The position numbers were made by a program, and so were the translations under genes. Below the pieces are notes generated by a model, which saw only the letters and a list, made by a program, of their open reading frames with translations, was not told where the DNA came from and did not search any database. Below are positions 45,101 to 63,543 of a DNA stretch of 64,000 nucleotides, piece by piece. Source of the stretch: Gadus chalcogrammus (Eukaryota > Chordata > Actinopteri > Gadiformes > Gadidae); assembly GCF_026213295.1 (NCBI RefSeq), contig NC_079417.1, forward strand, positions 2,856,251 through 2,920,250, written 5' to 3'. Within the stretch, counting starts at the first letter, position 1; the number at the start of each line of letters is the position of its first letter.

Positions 45101-47974
45101 GACTTCCCTAGTCCCCACAAGTTTTCAGCACACAGAGCATACTGGGGACAGAAACTCCAAGACAGCCAAGAACAACTGGTAAAATTAACCATTGTGCCAC
45201 TGTGGTTATCTATGCATGTCACTCATATAATCATACATGTATAAAGACTTTGTTTTCTTCCACTAGCTGTCTCATGTCTTGGATGAGACCAAAAGTCACA
45301 CTCAGCACCTTGCAATGGTGAATAACATCATCAACATCATCGCTTTGACTTTTGGACTCTGGGTTTGCAGCGGGACATGGAGGGAACGGCAGGCATAGAG
45401 AATGTGCTGTGCTTATATGGTTTATGTAATATTTTTCAAAATCTTTCAATAATTTGTGTTTATGTGTTCTACTAGATCCTGAACTCTTGTCTCAAAATGA
45501 TTGAGAAGGTAGTGTAGCTCCTGTGAAATATTTAATTCAAAATTATTGGATAGTCTAGTTCAATAGTCAATATATTTTGACAGTAAGAGATTTAGCAAAC
45601 TTTCTCTGTTATAGAGAGTAGAGAACCTGTTTGCTGCAGACAGCTATGTCATTTCCTCTTGGTTCCCACCATCATCGAGGAAATCCGGTAATTTGTTTAA
45701 AAGTTTTGCTTTATTGAGTGAAGTTTGAGCATTTAATATTCAACTATTGTTGTCTTTTTACAGGATAATGCAGCCAGTCTACAGTGTATTATTCTCCCAG
45801 TGTCCCTACCTGGACATTGGACACTGTGTAAATACCTTTATATATTTTCTTCCTTTTTTTTCTTTACACAACAAGTTGCTCATTGCTGAATTGAATGTTT
45901 TTCTATAATTAAATGCAGGTCAGCTCTGTTGGGCATCCAGGAACATTACACAACTCACTGCAACTGGTTATATTTGAATTTGAATATTTAACAGATACTG
46001 AGGCCACAGGCTAGGGAGATTTTCTTCCTAGATTCCCTCTGGGGCAGCGGTTGGCGAGATGAGAGTAGAACCAGTCTGTTCAGGTTTTTAGGGCACCTCA
46101 CATAATCCTTTCTGGACAGTGGTAGTTCTGTTTTAAACCACTTGTCCTTTTGTTTGTTTTGTTTCTTTTTTTATTTGATCTAAAATATTCCATTCCATAT
46201 TCCAACTATTTTGATTCCTTAAACAGATGGAAACAGAACTATTTATCTTTTTTGAGACGGGCAGTTCTGTTTAAGCCCGTTATGAAAACTTTTTTATTTG
46301 AAGTTCCAACCGCTTCCTTATTGAGTCCAAGCTTTGGTCCAAGCGTTTATGCATGCTTTTCAATCAAAAGTGGATTGAAGTTGAGTTATTCTTTTTTTAC
46401 TTTGCTTGTTATTTGTACAGACACGTTGCCCACAGCCTCTCTTCTGGCCCCTGGAAGAGCTTGGTGTGAATGATGTCCAGGTGAGACATTACATAATAGC
46501 ATTTGCTAACTTTTTACTATTTTCTTGCCATACCTTTATTAAAATACATTGTTCACACCTCAGGACCTAACAAAGCAAGAGTGCTCCAACAACTGTGGCG
46601 TGTTTGTTTTGATGGTAAGACCTAATCAGTATGTTATATCATTGCTGTTGTCTGTAGAAATGTTTGCTTGCTAAATTAAAACCACATTAATTTGTATTGA
46701 AAAAAATGTATCCTTGGGAATACGCCTGACATTATAACCAATACCTCTTGACTTACAGTACACTCTACATTGTAATGGGGGCCAATTGTGATTTCAGAGA
46801 GGTATGTGTAAATCGTGACACATTATGCTTAGTGTACAAGGTGTTATTTTTTTACAACATATTATCATCTTCCTGCATTTCCTTATTCAAAGGAACACAT
46901 GCTGCAAATTAGGAGGTGGTGGTGTCTCTCTCTCCTGCAGAACTTCCCCATGTCGTAAGAGCCCTGAATAGCACACATTTGAATCAAATCACAAAAAAAC
47001 TGTTTTACTCACTGTCAACAGACCAACATGAATGTTTTCGTAGTGAATGTATGTTGTCATTAAATCACTAAGGTCTGAAGAAGGCCGATTGCAGGACAGA
47101 AAACGGCGACGAGTGCAAGGAGGTGAGATATATAATATATATATTATATATATTCAATGCTATGGTTCGTATATATATATATAAAAAAAAAAATCATGGT
47201 AAAAAAAGACATTTGACAAGTTAAAAGTAGGAATGTCTAAGTCTATAAAATGCATGAACCTTTTTCCATATTAAGTCATTGTGCTGTGCTGTATTGACGT
47301 TTGAGAATGTGCTGCCGGATCTCCGCCACCAGATGGCGCCCGCGGAGGTGAAGCCATGGATTAAACGTTTAGACCAGCCCACATTTAGGGAAAATTTAAG
47401 CCCCTCCTCGATCTGTGAGCTGCAGTCAGGGGCACTTGTCCACCTCACGTGACTGTCATGGTTGCTATGGTGGTTTCCATCGACCGCCCCCCATGTCTTT
47501 ATATTTTCCACAGTTTAGACTTGTAATAATAAGTTACTTTTGTAATCAACGTAACAATTTTTATTTTAATCACTGGCTAGAGAGGTGCGCACGGACATAT
47601 TTGGTAGTGACACAGCCTATAACCTATTTGTGAAAGCAAAACATCAAGCTCATTGATTTAACGAGGCAGGGTTATTTTAAATAATTCATTAAGATATCAT
47701 GTGTGAGAGGTCATTCCTCCCCCTTTGTGTGTATTGACTATTTCTGGTTATTGAAAAGCTCATTGCAGGCAGGCAAAATTTCTGAGAGTCATGGTATTAA
47801 CAGATTACTATAGGTATTAACCGGATATTAAAGCTATTAGAAAGAGCACTACAGAGAACAGTAGGCCTACTACAGGTCTTAAAATAGTACCCACTACAGG
47901 TATCAATAAAGAGGATTGAGATGTTTACCTTGCAGGAGACTACAGAGCAGAAATATTCTCCAGGATCCAGTCAT
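35812..47974 (-). CDS. Siglec-derived receptor gene C: V-less, charged membrane helix, alternative tails
   Basis: With the membrane-proximal cassette the exons are 47929-47974, 42068-42394, 41539-41802, 41075-41147, 40574-40655 and 40270-40491: 1014 nt, 337 aa, all phases consistent. Domains: signal 1-15 (MTGSWRIFLLCSLLQ), chimeric C2 Ig 16-124, C2 Ig 125-212, transmembrane 213-237, linker 237-264, tail 265-337 with DIYVNS (Tyr 274). The V-set domain and its sialic-acid Arg are absent, as is the fourth Ig exon of gene B, so canonical sialic-acid binding is not expected. The membrane helix contains Lys (VLCIFKSAVMFVGLVSVVVC), as in receptors that pair with adaptor proteins (inference). Four more cassettes follow (36116-36197 to 39460-39541 and their tails). 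Intron 1 (5.5 kb) holds a KDZ relic. Confidence 0.82.
36940..37325 (-). CDS. Tail cassette 2: linker 37244-37325, tail 36940-37161
   Basis: The linker has RSFNAATVKRAPPDEGESQ without the tyrosine. The tail begins VVIRSEEDVYVNSG, the only copy with IRS for FGG. Splice sites are intact and the frame open for 73 residues. Confidence 0.8.
38059..38444 (-). CDS. Tail cassette 3: linker 38363-38444, tail 38059-38280
   Basis: The linker has QSFYAATVKQAPPDEEESQ with a tyrosine. The 73-residue tail has EDVYVNSG and a two-fold VGPREE repeat. Splice sites are intact. Confidence 0.8.
39177..39541 (-). CDS. Tail cassette 4: linker 39460-39541, tail 39177-39377
   Basis: The linker has SFNAAIVKRAPPDEEESQ. 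The tail is 66 residues, shorter because one VGPREE repeat is missing, and reads EEVIYVNSG where the others have EDVYVNSG or EDIYVNSG. Splice sites are intact and there is no internal stop. Confidence 0.8.
40270..40655 (-). CDS. Tail cassette 5 (membrane-proximal): linker 40574-40655, tail 40270-40491
   Basis: The linker ends SFNASTVKRAPPDEEESQ (Asn where cassettes 1 and 3 have Tyr). The tail begins VVFGGEEDIYVNSGMQMN and ends SRELTDDTQ before TAA. The CAG/GTAACG donor and TATCTCAG acceptor are intact. Being nearest to the transmembrane exon, it is the default terminal pair. Confidence 0.85.
40791..41074. other. Gene C intron after the transmembrane exon
   Basis: No coding signal apart from read-through of the linker frame. 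Confidence 0.6.
41075..41147 (-). CDS. Gene C transmembrane exon with lysine
   Basis: 73 nt with a TATTCCAG acceptor and GTAAGG donor. It encodes DVVLCIFKSAVMFVGL and VSVVVCFIR. Length and phases equal the gene B transmembrane exon. The Lys sits about seven residues into a 24-residue helix. Confidence 0.85.
41539..41802 (-). CDS. Gene C second C2 Ig exon
   Basis: 264 nt, the same length and phase as 205-468 and 31008-31271. Cysteines CLNLTC and FFCVVRN are retained; it encodes YRIHGEHILKIGSGSSLS. Confidence 0.9.
42068..42394 (-). CDS. Gene C chimeric exon: V-exon start fused to C2 domain
   Basis: The first about 24 nt (GGTGCTGGGTGCAAC, from 42395) match the start of the gene B V exon. The sequence then switches at TACCCAG to the region directly ahead of the C2 domain (AAPRLMTPEEQVVEG). 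The exon is 327 nt, phase 1-1, frame open. A second in-frame acceptor exists at the internal TACCCAG. The donor is GTCAGT rather than the GTGAGT of genes A and B. Confidence 0.85.
42540..43760. repeat. Repeat-rich 5' zone of the KDZ-like element
   Basis: TGTTGAAACATGGCGGACAG with about 70 following bases occurs at 42871 and 43314. GTGCTTAACTCAAAATCCGT plus TGGCCTCACGGAATCACTTA occurs twice (about 43497 and 43644). CCACCGACGCTTAACACAAA near 42570 is a diverged copy. It may be the element's terminal or subterminal region; no borders are proven. Confidence 0.5.
43790..47110 (+). pseudogene. KDZ (Zisupton/HMGXB3-like) transposon gene with Ulp1-type protease, decayed
   Basis: Plus-strand exons inside gene C intron 1. 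43818-43900 (RLSDKMSNRVTYNKVFEKV) is followed by GTAAGC; an exon from 44046 after TTTCACAG has VDLLLSWKHLPNVAVYDYAT, the Y-D motif region of KDZ transposases; 44330-44640 has LTGSSQHFALNDVFHQGNSK and PELVGLINSQCAEQL. Two frame changes (near 44235 and at the A-run 44318) break it. Further exons encode a C48/Ulp1-like core: LPVSLPGHWTLC (His codon 45815), then KQECSNNCGVFVLM (Cys codon 46594), then IRRWWCLSLLQNF near 46912. This spread of SUMO-protease exons behind a KDZ transposase fits Zisupton elements of fish. Family recall, not searched. Confidence 0.65.
47111..47928. other. Gene C intron 1, proximal part
   Basis: Short AT array (47129-47185), then unassigned DNA. From about 47790 come the TATTAACAGA/ACTACAGAG units shared with intron 1 of genes A and B. 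Confidence 0.5.
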
Positions 47975-48471
47975 GTTCTCTCCAGAACTTCATCAGGAGA
48001 AATACAAAAATCTCTTAATCTCATCATTAAAACTACAGAGGAAATTAACTTCTGTGCCTACCCTTAATATCGTGCTACACTTAAGGTATTCAGTACTAAA
48101 CAAATTATAGTAAGATATTGTAAACTGCTATAGACATTTATATTTAAAATAAACAACTGTTTCCATGACAATTCAACTAATATTCAAGAGATATAATACC
48201 AATATTCCAAGAAGAACAATGATAATAACCCTGATCATGTGATGTAATACCTTGAAAGATTACATTTAATTGGACATGTTCGAATCTTGAGAAGTTTAGA
48301 CACAGATATGAACAGGAAAACAAAAGATAAAACATGGTGTTTGTCTGCCCAAGGTCAAAATAACACCGTTATTGCTTGAATAAAACTTGAAATAATATAT
48401 AGGCTGTATCAATGCATGTAAATAGAAATGATGTTGCTTTGTTCTAGCAACCAGACATAGAGTTGACTTAC

Positions 48472-48560
48472 GTGAGAGTGGTGAAGGACTTGATATGAAG
48501 CTCCTGAAGAGTAAAAACTTTACTTCATCTTTCTTTCCATGCCTGGGTGAGGTGAGTGAA
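48472..48560 (-). other. Gene C 5' untranslated exon (right border approximate)
   Basis: GTAAGTC donor at 48470-48471, and conserved leader text as in genes A and B. A TTTTAATAAG box lies upstream near 48570. The octamer position is degraded. Confidence 0.5.
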
Positions 48561-48659
48561 AGAGGAACTTATTAAAATGTAGATGTGCACAGACTTTTAC
48601 ATTAGTAGAGCTGAGCCAACATACAGGAAGAAGATAGAGTCAGAGATGAAAGGTTCAAC

Positions 48660-49320
48660 AAAACCATAATCAACCAATATTAACATTGCACTGTATTACT
48701 GATAATTAGTAAATACTCTTAATACTGTTAACACTGTCAACAGTGTTGTTGCAGTTCTCTGTTAACACTGACCTGTTAATATTGTTGATAATGTTAAAAG
48801 TGTTAATGCAGCTAATGGTTCAATATTAATACTATTGATGGTCTCTGTAGGCCTATATACGGTTACTGTTGGAGCTGTTCAGTTGTAAGATGTAATTATA
48901 AAACATTTATTTACTTTTTTTTCTTAATATAATATGACAGTGTTATTTTATGTTTATTTTCTTGTTTGTTTTATACATTTAATTTAATTGAAATTATTGT
49001 GCAGCCGTGGCGCACCGGGTGTCTAACCTAGAGGTAGGCGGGCATAGGTAAGACGGGCACTGGGAAGGGTCATGTTTTTTTACCAGCTGTACCAGAGAGA
49101 CAAAGAAGATGAGGCGGCAAGTTCCCACTGTTGAACATTTGTTTTGTTTGCTTGTATCACCGGAAAATAAACCTCCAGAAACTCAAAATCCCGACCGGAC
49201 AGTTGACTCTTTGCCCACACTGCGGAAGATTCATCTCACTGGTGCTTCAGTGGCGGATTTTGATTAGTTTCTCCCCTTCCGCTGTTGGCCACTTTCTCAG
49301 AGAGCAGCTCCGGTGAGGCA
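48660..49320. other. Upstream flank of gene C with weak CTGTTAATACTG array
   Basis: Array remnants at 48660-48850, then AT-rich DNA. At 49003 a GCAGCCGTGGCGCACCGGGT segment could be the start of a dispersed repeat. No gene. Confidence 0.5.
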
Positions 49321-49322
49321 CC

Positions 49323-50101
49323 ATGGAGTCAAAAGGACAGGATTACACACAGCTAAGTGACACTAAATGGCTCTGTGACCTAGCGCTCCTTGTTGATGTG
49401 AACACTTGTCTCAGCGATCTCAATTTGAAGCTGCAGGGCCATCGGAAGCTTATTTCCACACTATTTTACAATGTCAAAGCTTTCCAGAGAAAATTTGAAC
49501 TGCTGGACAGCTCAAACAGGGAGTTCTAACCCATTTTCCCGCCTGCAAGGCGCTCGTAGATGAAACGGACACAGATGGGCGCCACGTTCTGCGTCACCTG
49601 CGTTCAGACCACAACCAAAACCTCATAAAAAAAATAAGAGAGGAATTCGAGCAACGCTTCTCCGACTTCAGAAACCACGAGAAGTCAATCAACCAAAATC
49701 CTTTCTCGTGTGTCCCCGCGGAAGAGCCTGCAGAAATGCAGTTTGAGCTCATCGACCTACAGGAGAGCTCCGAGGCCAGAGCAGCATATCGTGACAGGAA
49801 TCTCATTGAGTTCTACCAAGCACTTTCCCCAGCGACATACCCTGCACTGCGCCAGCATGCCATCAGAATGATCTCTTTATTCGGGAAAACATATATTTGT
49901 GAGAAGACCTTCTCCACCATGGCCATCAACCAATCCAAGCTGAGATCCTGGCTTACAGATGGCCATCTACATGATGTCCTTCGTATTGCAAGGACTGAGA
50001 TGGAGCCGGACATCAGAGGAATCGTGACCAACCGAAAACAGCACCACAAATCCCACGCCAATAAAAAAAGGTATGTTGAACTAGTAACAAATATTGTGTG
50101 A
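49323..50101 (+). pseudogene. hAT-Charlie (GTF2IRD2-like) transposase C-terminal half, one frameshift
   Basis: 49323-49529 reads KWLCDLALLVDVNTCLSDLN and LQGHRKLISTLFYNVKAF; the frame then shifts by one near 49515 and continues to 50101 with FELIDLQESSEARA, HAIRMISLFGKTYICEKTFS and LTDGHLHDVLRIA. This is the C-terminal part shared by Charlie-type hAT proteins and the domesticated GTF2IRD2 tail. The N-terminal zinc finger and part of the catalytic core are missing. Only one frame break is seen, so decay is mild. Confidence 0.85.
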
Positions 50102-50194
50102 TTTAATGATAAGCTTATTGATGACAGGCAATGAGATATTAGTGATGATGGTGACTGGCTTGGTAAGCATCTATTTTTATTCTCTTTCTCCCCC

Positions 50195-50315
<121 letters not shown>

Positions 50316-50642
50316 GTTTTCCTGTGGTGATTTGGTAGCTGGAATTGCTCCTGAATAAGGAGCTCCATGCTGACAAGAAAGGAAGGCACAATGAGACTGA
50401 CTGTTCTAAATAAGTTTCCGAAATGCACACAGGACTGTTGTTTCCCAAATTCGAAGAGAACCCCAGGGATTGTGTTTTAGTTACAATATTTCTTAAGGTT
50501 GTGCCAGGTTTTGCTTAATTTGTTATTTAAAATGTGTTTATACTGGATGCAGACCAATACATAATTGTATAATTATTTGTAATTGTAGAGATTTGTAGAG
50601 AGAGCAACCTGGTCATTAAATTTATTAGATTTTATTATGTAT

Positions 50643-51236
50643 TGTCACGCCGCGTCCTGCTACGCAGTCCACTACCTCCATCTAGTGGCCACTTGACGCC
50701 AGTGGTCCTTCTCCTCACACACCAGTCTGCAGTCATCCAATCACCATTCCCTACTTCAGTCGGAGATCTCCTACCAGCCGGCGCCAGTTCGTCGTTACGT
50801 CTACACAGTCAGTATCGGTCCTACCAGTATTCCTGAAAACTCTGTCTCTAGCCTGAACCCTTGATAACCTTCTCTCTTCCTCTCTAGTACTTCCCCAGCC
50901 ATCGAACCCCTGCCTGCCCAACTACCTGTCTGTCACCTAGCCCCTGACTGCCTGCTCGTTACCGGACCCCTGCCTGCCCAACTACCCGTCGGTCGCCTAG
51001 TCCCTGACTGCCTGCTCGTTACCGGACCCCTGCCTGCCTGACTACCCGTCTGTCGCCTCGCCCCTGACTGCCTGCTCGTTACCGGACCCCTGCCTGCCTG
51101 ACTACCCGTCCGTCGCCAAGCCCCTGACTGTCTGATCGCCCGCCTGTTACCTGACCCCCTTGCCTGTCTGACTACCCGCCTGCCTACCAATAAACCCCGT
51201 TTCCCTTTACCTCGTCTCCGCCTGTGTCTGCACTTG
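50643..51236 (+). mobile_element. LTR-like fragment with internal 60-bp minisatellite
   Basis: It begins TGTCACGCCGCG and includes CCAATAAACCCCG (poly(A)-signal-like) followed by CTCGTCTCCGCCTGTGTCTG, an arrangement common in fish retrotransposon LTRs. Four copies of a unit with CCCTGACTGCCTGCTCGTTA and CCCCTGCCTGCC lie at 50890-51180. The expected terminal ACA and a partner LTR were not found, so it may be a solo or broken LTR. Confidence 0.45.
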
Positions 51237-51289
51237 GGTCCCCACGTTCCGTACCCCTTAACATTTATATTTTTTTATTATTATATTAT

Positions 51290-54130
51290 TTATTTGTTTT
51301 ATTTTTTCTTTGGCGGCCCTCAGTCAAATTTTGGGTTCCTAAATTGGCCCTCAGCTGTCAAAACTTTGAGAACCCCTGTTCTAAGGGGTCTCATTACAAC
51401 GCCAATTCTCATGTATCCAATGCCTCATCATCCACTTCCTCTGCTAGAATAATAATTGAAGCTGATAAGGCAGCACTCAGAGAGTGAATGGCTGCATTAA
51501 AAAGGAAACATTTTCTGGAAGCCAAAGGAGAGAAAAGAAAATGAAGATTTTGCTCTGGAATCCGAACTGGCAGCAGCCAATGCAAAACTTCATGTGCTGG
51601 AAGTAAACTCAAAGTGTGGTTCTAAAGCATCCAACAGAATTAACTCTTATTTTGGAAGGAACCAAGCTCAAATAACGGGCCAACTGATTCTACATGAAGA
51701 TTTCTTTGTCCCAACAAATGCAATTAAATGAAAAATCCTGGGTGAACCACAGTCTAAAGGTCCGGTTGTCAGGCCTAAAGAAATGTCTGTGACACAAATT
51801 GACTTCAGACCTGCAACAGATATTCAAGCGCAAGGCACGCAAATGGTTCATGATGCTCAACAGTGTGGACGTGAATCCTATCTCCATCTAGGAGGCAACC
51901 ATAACACCCAAAACGATATTGTGAACATCATGCAGCGTCAGAATGACATCAAAACGCTGCTGGTTCAGCGAAATGTATCGTCTGCTCTGCCAATGAGGAA
52001 TATTCATGTGTTTTATTCGCCTGGTCCTACCAGACCATCGTACTTCCTTTCATTTGTACAGAAGGTCTGGAACTGCTCAATTGACAAACGTTCACTCACT
52101 TGGAGGCGGGTGTCTGTAGAAGTTTTAAAATGATTGGATCTGCCCAGTGCCACTCTGGATCTGCCATAACCAATCACATAGCGTTTGGTCGTGAAGTTTG
52201 TCATGCGACGGGACCGGCTCCTTCACCACTAACTTTTCCCGAACCCGGTGGGGAGAAACGCCACAACATCATTGCCGCCAACAAAACTCTGCAAAGCCTG
52301 TTCTTGCTCCGGCTTTAATTGATGGATTTTCGGCAGCGATCCAACAACAGACCGAATAGCTTCTCTCGTATCCTACTCCATTGTCTTCCTCTGACTACAT
52401 CTGAAACTGGCGCGTGACCTAGACGTCGTCGTTCTCAACCACATCCTCTGTTCACTGATTGGACCGCCAGAAATCTGGTTAACATGGAACGCATTTACAT
52501 TAAGCAAGGCCCGGACCTAGTTCTGAAGTGAAATGAAAATTGAGCCGAAGTAGGTAGGTGGGCGGTGCCAGGCTAGTGTTTGATGGGGACCCGCAGGAGT
52601 TTCAATCCTTCATCAGAGCTTTAAAAGAAATAACAAATAGTTGGAGTGACCGCCCTCACTTTTTGGAACAGTACCCCAGGGGTCAGCCCAGAAACCTGGT
52701 CAAGAGTTGTCATCATCTACCCCCTGCTCAGGGCTATCAAACGGCTAAATCCCTTCCCTGCATTTTGGTAATTAACATAAAATTGCTTCAGCATATATGG
52801 ACAAAGTTCACAACGGGCCACCCATTAAAACAGAGCACTGCAATCGCTTTCTTCGAGGTCGTGCCAATTTAGCACAGCAAATGTGTACATGAAGGAGTTG
52901 TATATGCCAATCAACCTCAGAAATATTATTTTGAAACTGCCCTATAAGCTACGGGAAAGATGGAGGACGGTTGCATGTGATCTGCAGGAGCAAAGAGGAC
53001 GAGTTGTGTTCACTGACCTTGTGACCTTTTCGGAGAAACAAGTTAAGATTGTTTCTCACCCGCTTTTTGGCAACATTCAAGAATCACAATCTGCCAGCCA
53101 CAATAAAGCCCCAACACAGATTATGCAAATCAAAGGAGAGACAGAAGCACATTTGCCACCAGCATCACTGCAGTGAATGAAGGAGATAGAAGCTATCACG
53201 ACAATTACATCAAGTCCTTTCTGATCAAAGTAACATCAAATGCTGTTTATTTTGCCAACAAAGAAGTCACTCGATCGAGAAATGCTCACTCTTTAAGATG
53301 AAGATGCATCAGGAGAAGATTCGATTTGTTTCATAGAGGAAAAAGGAATTTGTTTCGGTTGCCTAAAGGCTGGCCACATAAGTAAAGACTGCAGGAGTTG
53401 CTTGGATTGCGATGTGTGTCAGAAGAAGCATCCCTCAGTACTGCACATTGAGATAAAGGATAGAGGTACATCCTTTAAAGAAGTACAAGCATCTGTGAGT
53501 TCTCCTCTAAGCGCTTCACCTGGACAGCCTCAGACATGTTGACATATAAGGGCCGGTGCTAAGGACAATGCCATCTTTTCCATCGTTGCAGTCAAAGTTA
53601 AAGCCAAAATGAGTAACACAATTGCGCAGACGTATGCATTTCTGGACCCGGGGAGTTCCGGTACATACTGTACAATCAGTTTGGCAGAGAAATTGGGCCT
53701 GAAAGGCAAGCCAGCTAACATCCTACGAAGGACAATGGGTCGACAAAAGATTGTGGGCACCACCATATTGGCTGGTTTGGAAGTGTCTGGCATGGATTCC
53801 AATGATCGTATTGAGTTGCCTTATACCTTAACTCAAAAGACTATGCCGGTGTCAAGGTTGAACATTCCACGTCAAGAGGATGTTGAAAAGTTGTCTTACC
53901 TGAGGAATGTAAAGATTCACGATATGGATGCAGATGTGGATTTGCTCATCGGCACTGATGCAACAAAAGTGATGGAACCCTGGGAACTGATCAACAGCCA
54001 AGGCGAAGGACCATACGCAGTCCGAACAAAAGCCGGCTGGGTCATTAATGGACCACTTCGTGGTGGAGATAACAACCAAGTGAAGACTGGCTGCTCTGTT
54101 GTTACAACAAACCCTATCTCTGTGGAACAC
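51290..54130 (+). mobile_element. BEL/Pao retrotransposon relic (gag to protease)
   Basis: In order: SSARIIIEADKAALRE at 51436-51484, followed by a stop; QNDIVNIMQRQND and SSALPMRNIHV (51912-52010); after an inserted element, DGDPQEFQSFIRALKEITNS (52580-52640) and LRNIILKLPYKLRERWRTVA (52910-52970); a CX2CX4HX4C knuckle at about 53351-53392; and a Pao-type aspartic protease with FLDPGSSGTYC (53640-53672) through KAGWVINGPLRGGD (about 54070). RT, RNase H and integrase are absent. Several stops and frame changes are present. The 3' end joins coiled-coil sequence at about 54130. Confidence 0.8.
52017..52576. mobile_element. Probable hAT-type MITE inserted in the BEL gag
   Basis: The interval interrupts the gag frame between MRNIHV and DGDPQEF. 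Flanks TGTTTTAT (52009-52016) and TGTTTGAT (52577-52584) look like an 8-bp target duplication with one mismatch. Ends TCGCCTGGT and, inverted, CTAGCCTGGCACC are imperfect inverted repeats. No transposase frame. Confidence 0.6.
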
Positions 54131-54301
54131 CTTAAAGAAATGGAGCAACAGTTGCAACAGACCAAGAAAGATCTCTCTGAGGAGGAGAAATTGCACATTG
54201 AGGAAGTTATTGCCAGGCACGAAGAGGAACAATGGTTGAGGAAAGGGCTGGATGATGCAAAGGCTACCCACACAGAAAAGATTGCAAGCCTGGTAAAATA
54301 G
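53609..54301 (+). pseudogene. Pao protease frame fused to coiled coil
   Basis: A 230-residue open frame. Residues 1 to about 172 are BEL/Pao protease-like (DPGSS; DVDLLIGTDATKVMEPWEL). From KEMEQQLQQTKKDLSEEEK onward it is Glu/Lys/Gln-rich coiled coil. After a stop at 54299-54301 the same frame continues with KLKTQETKMDKIKEKAKEMQ to about 54490, then shifts frame and goes on to about 54700. The later part resembles GIMAP- or GBP-type coiled coils in composition only. Confidence 0.65.
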
Positions 54302-54701
54302 ATGGAGGGTAAGCTCAAGACACAGGAAACCAAGATGGACAAGATTAAAGAGAAGGCCAAAGAGATGCAGGAGAAATTCAAGAAAATACTTCAGCAAAAT
54401 GAGGAGTGCATGAAGAAAGACCATGCCAAGAAGGAGGAAGAGCTCCAGCAGAAAGAGCAGCAAGTCAGAGACAAAATCCTAGAGTGCTCACGGTCTCAGC
54501 AGTGCCAAGTCAGAGTTGCAGACCAACCAACAAGGAGGAGCGGGAGAAACGGCATAAAGCCCATAAGCAGGAAGTTGAGGATTTGGAGCATCGCTTTCAA
54601 GAGAAGTTAAGACAACAGGAAGAGGATATTGCTGAGAAACACTGTGGAAGGCCTTGGAATTGGAAGACGCATCTCAGCAGCTCAGTATTATCAGGGTATA
54701 G

Positions 54702-56329
54702 CCATGGCTACAGGTTGTTGACCAAAGACAAAAATGGGCTTACCCAAAAACAAACTTCTCTCAAGGATATATTGTCATCATTGCTGATGCCACAGCACCA
54801 AGAGCATCCTGGTTGAGCACTGAGTACAAAGTCGGACTCCAAAGGAAAGACCTGTGACCAAGATATGCCTGCTCCTGGAGGCAACGGCATAAGACAATGG
54901 ACAATATTCCTCTCCATCTGTCCTGTCTTCAATCTTTATTTTTTTCCCCTTCCAGCAGAACCCAGCCAGCTATCGGGCTGAAGGCCGTAGAATATAGTCT
55001 AAGAGTTAGGGGCAGGTAGAGGGAATAGCTCCCCATGATTTTATCTTATAAGGCTTGTGGAAAATATGTATTATTTTACTGAATTGTGGCAATAAGTTGT
55101 GGAGCTGATTGTTGTACCCTTTGTTTGCTTCCTAGAAACCACACACACCTATCTACATACCTACACACACACATACCTACACACCAACCTACTTCTTACA
55201 TGTACACACATCCATACAGTCCTGCTCATACCTTTTGGAACCTTTTGGATAATAAAACCTTTGAACTTTGACTGGACAACCCCGTGATCTCACCAACACC
55301 CCCATTGGTCTCAAGCCAGCGCCTAGACATTTCTAGAAACCTCCTTTTCACCTATATTCTACAGAACTACATAATAACCACCTATATCTTGTCAAACTAC
55401 TGGGCACACATTATTTCTATCACACAGAATAACCACCTTTATTCTAGCAAATGACTAGTCGCACCATTTTTCCTAACAAACTACAAACTAGCCACCTTTA
55501 ATCTACCAAACGATACTAGTTCTAGCTTTAGTCTACCAAACTAAATACTAATAAATAGTGTGGTCAATATAGTGCAGTAAGTGTTGCAAGCGGTGTGTGA
55601 AAAGGAAGTTCTTGGTGACCTTCCTTTTCACAAACCACGGTGTCTGCACCAGGACCCGTTGCCAGAGCTCAGAGGGAAGTGATGAGAAGCTGTGAAACAC
55701 TCATGGCGTATTGTGGGTTTAAGTATTTTGTGCCAAGTACAATTTTTCCGGAGGACATTTTCGTTTCATAACATTTTATTTGTACCAGTTTGTCATTTTT
55801 ACATGCAAGATAATATTCTTTATAAGCCCCAGATAGGATGCATATCCCCAGTTACAACCTGATATAAATTTAAACCTGTCCGTTCATTCATAAAATATAG
55901 CACACAGTAACCCAATGTATTCATAGCTTTAAAAGTTGTATCCATATCACGTTCACTTTAAAGTAACCAACCATGGCAGTGTAAACGCTCCCTGATTCCT
56001 ACAGAACCGGATTAGGGCCAACTTTAAAATCAGAACTCTGACTTTAATTTTCAGAATTCTGACTTCCTTCTCAGAATTCCGACTTTATACTCAGAACTCC
56101 ACTCAAAAATCCACCTAGTCCTCCTTCGTAGATTCAATATTTGACAGAAAAATAAAAAAAATACAAAATCCCTGTAGTGTTCGCCCCTCATGTAATACTT
56201 AAAGTGGCCTCCAGGGGCGCACAGTCAGACCAGCGGGGGCGTTAACTGTACAGGGGGATGGGATCTGCTGCAGCACCTGGGTCCCTTCCTGTAACCACAG
56301 GAAGTGCATCATCCATCCTTAGGGGGGGG
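54702..56329. other. Spacer between BEL-derived DNA and the phldb gene end
   Basis: An ATAATAAAACC poly(A)-like signal occurs at about 55250 on the plus strand, possibly ending the BEL/coiled-coil unit. CACACAC/CTACATAC low complexity lies at 55140-55210. From about 55290 to 56329 there is no gene; the part next to 56329 is the 3' UTR of the minus-strand gene. Confidence 0.5.

Positions 56330-63543
<7,214 letters not shown>

Noticed and set aside
54302..54610. A GIMAP or GBP immune GTPase gene
   Set aside because: Only coiled-coil composition is seen; no GTPase motifs (P-loop, switch) occur anywhere nearby.
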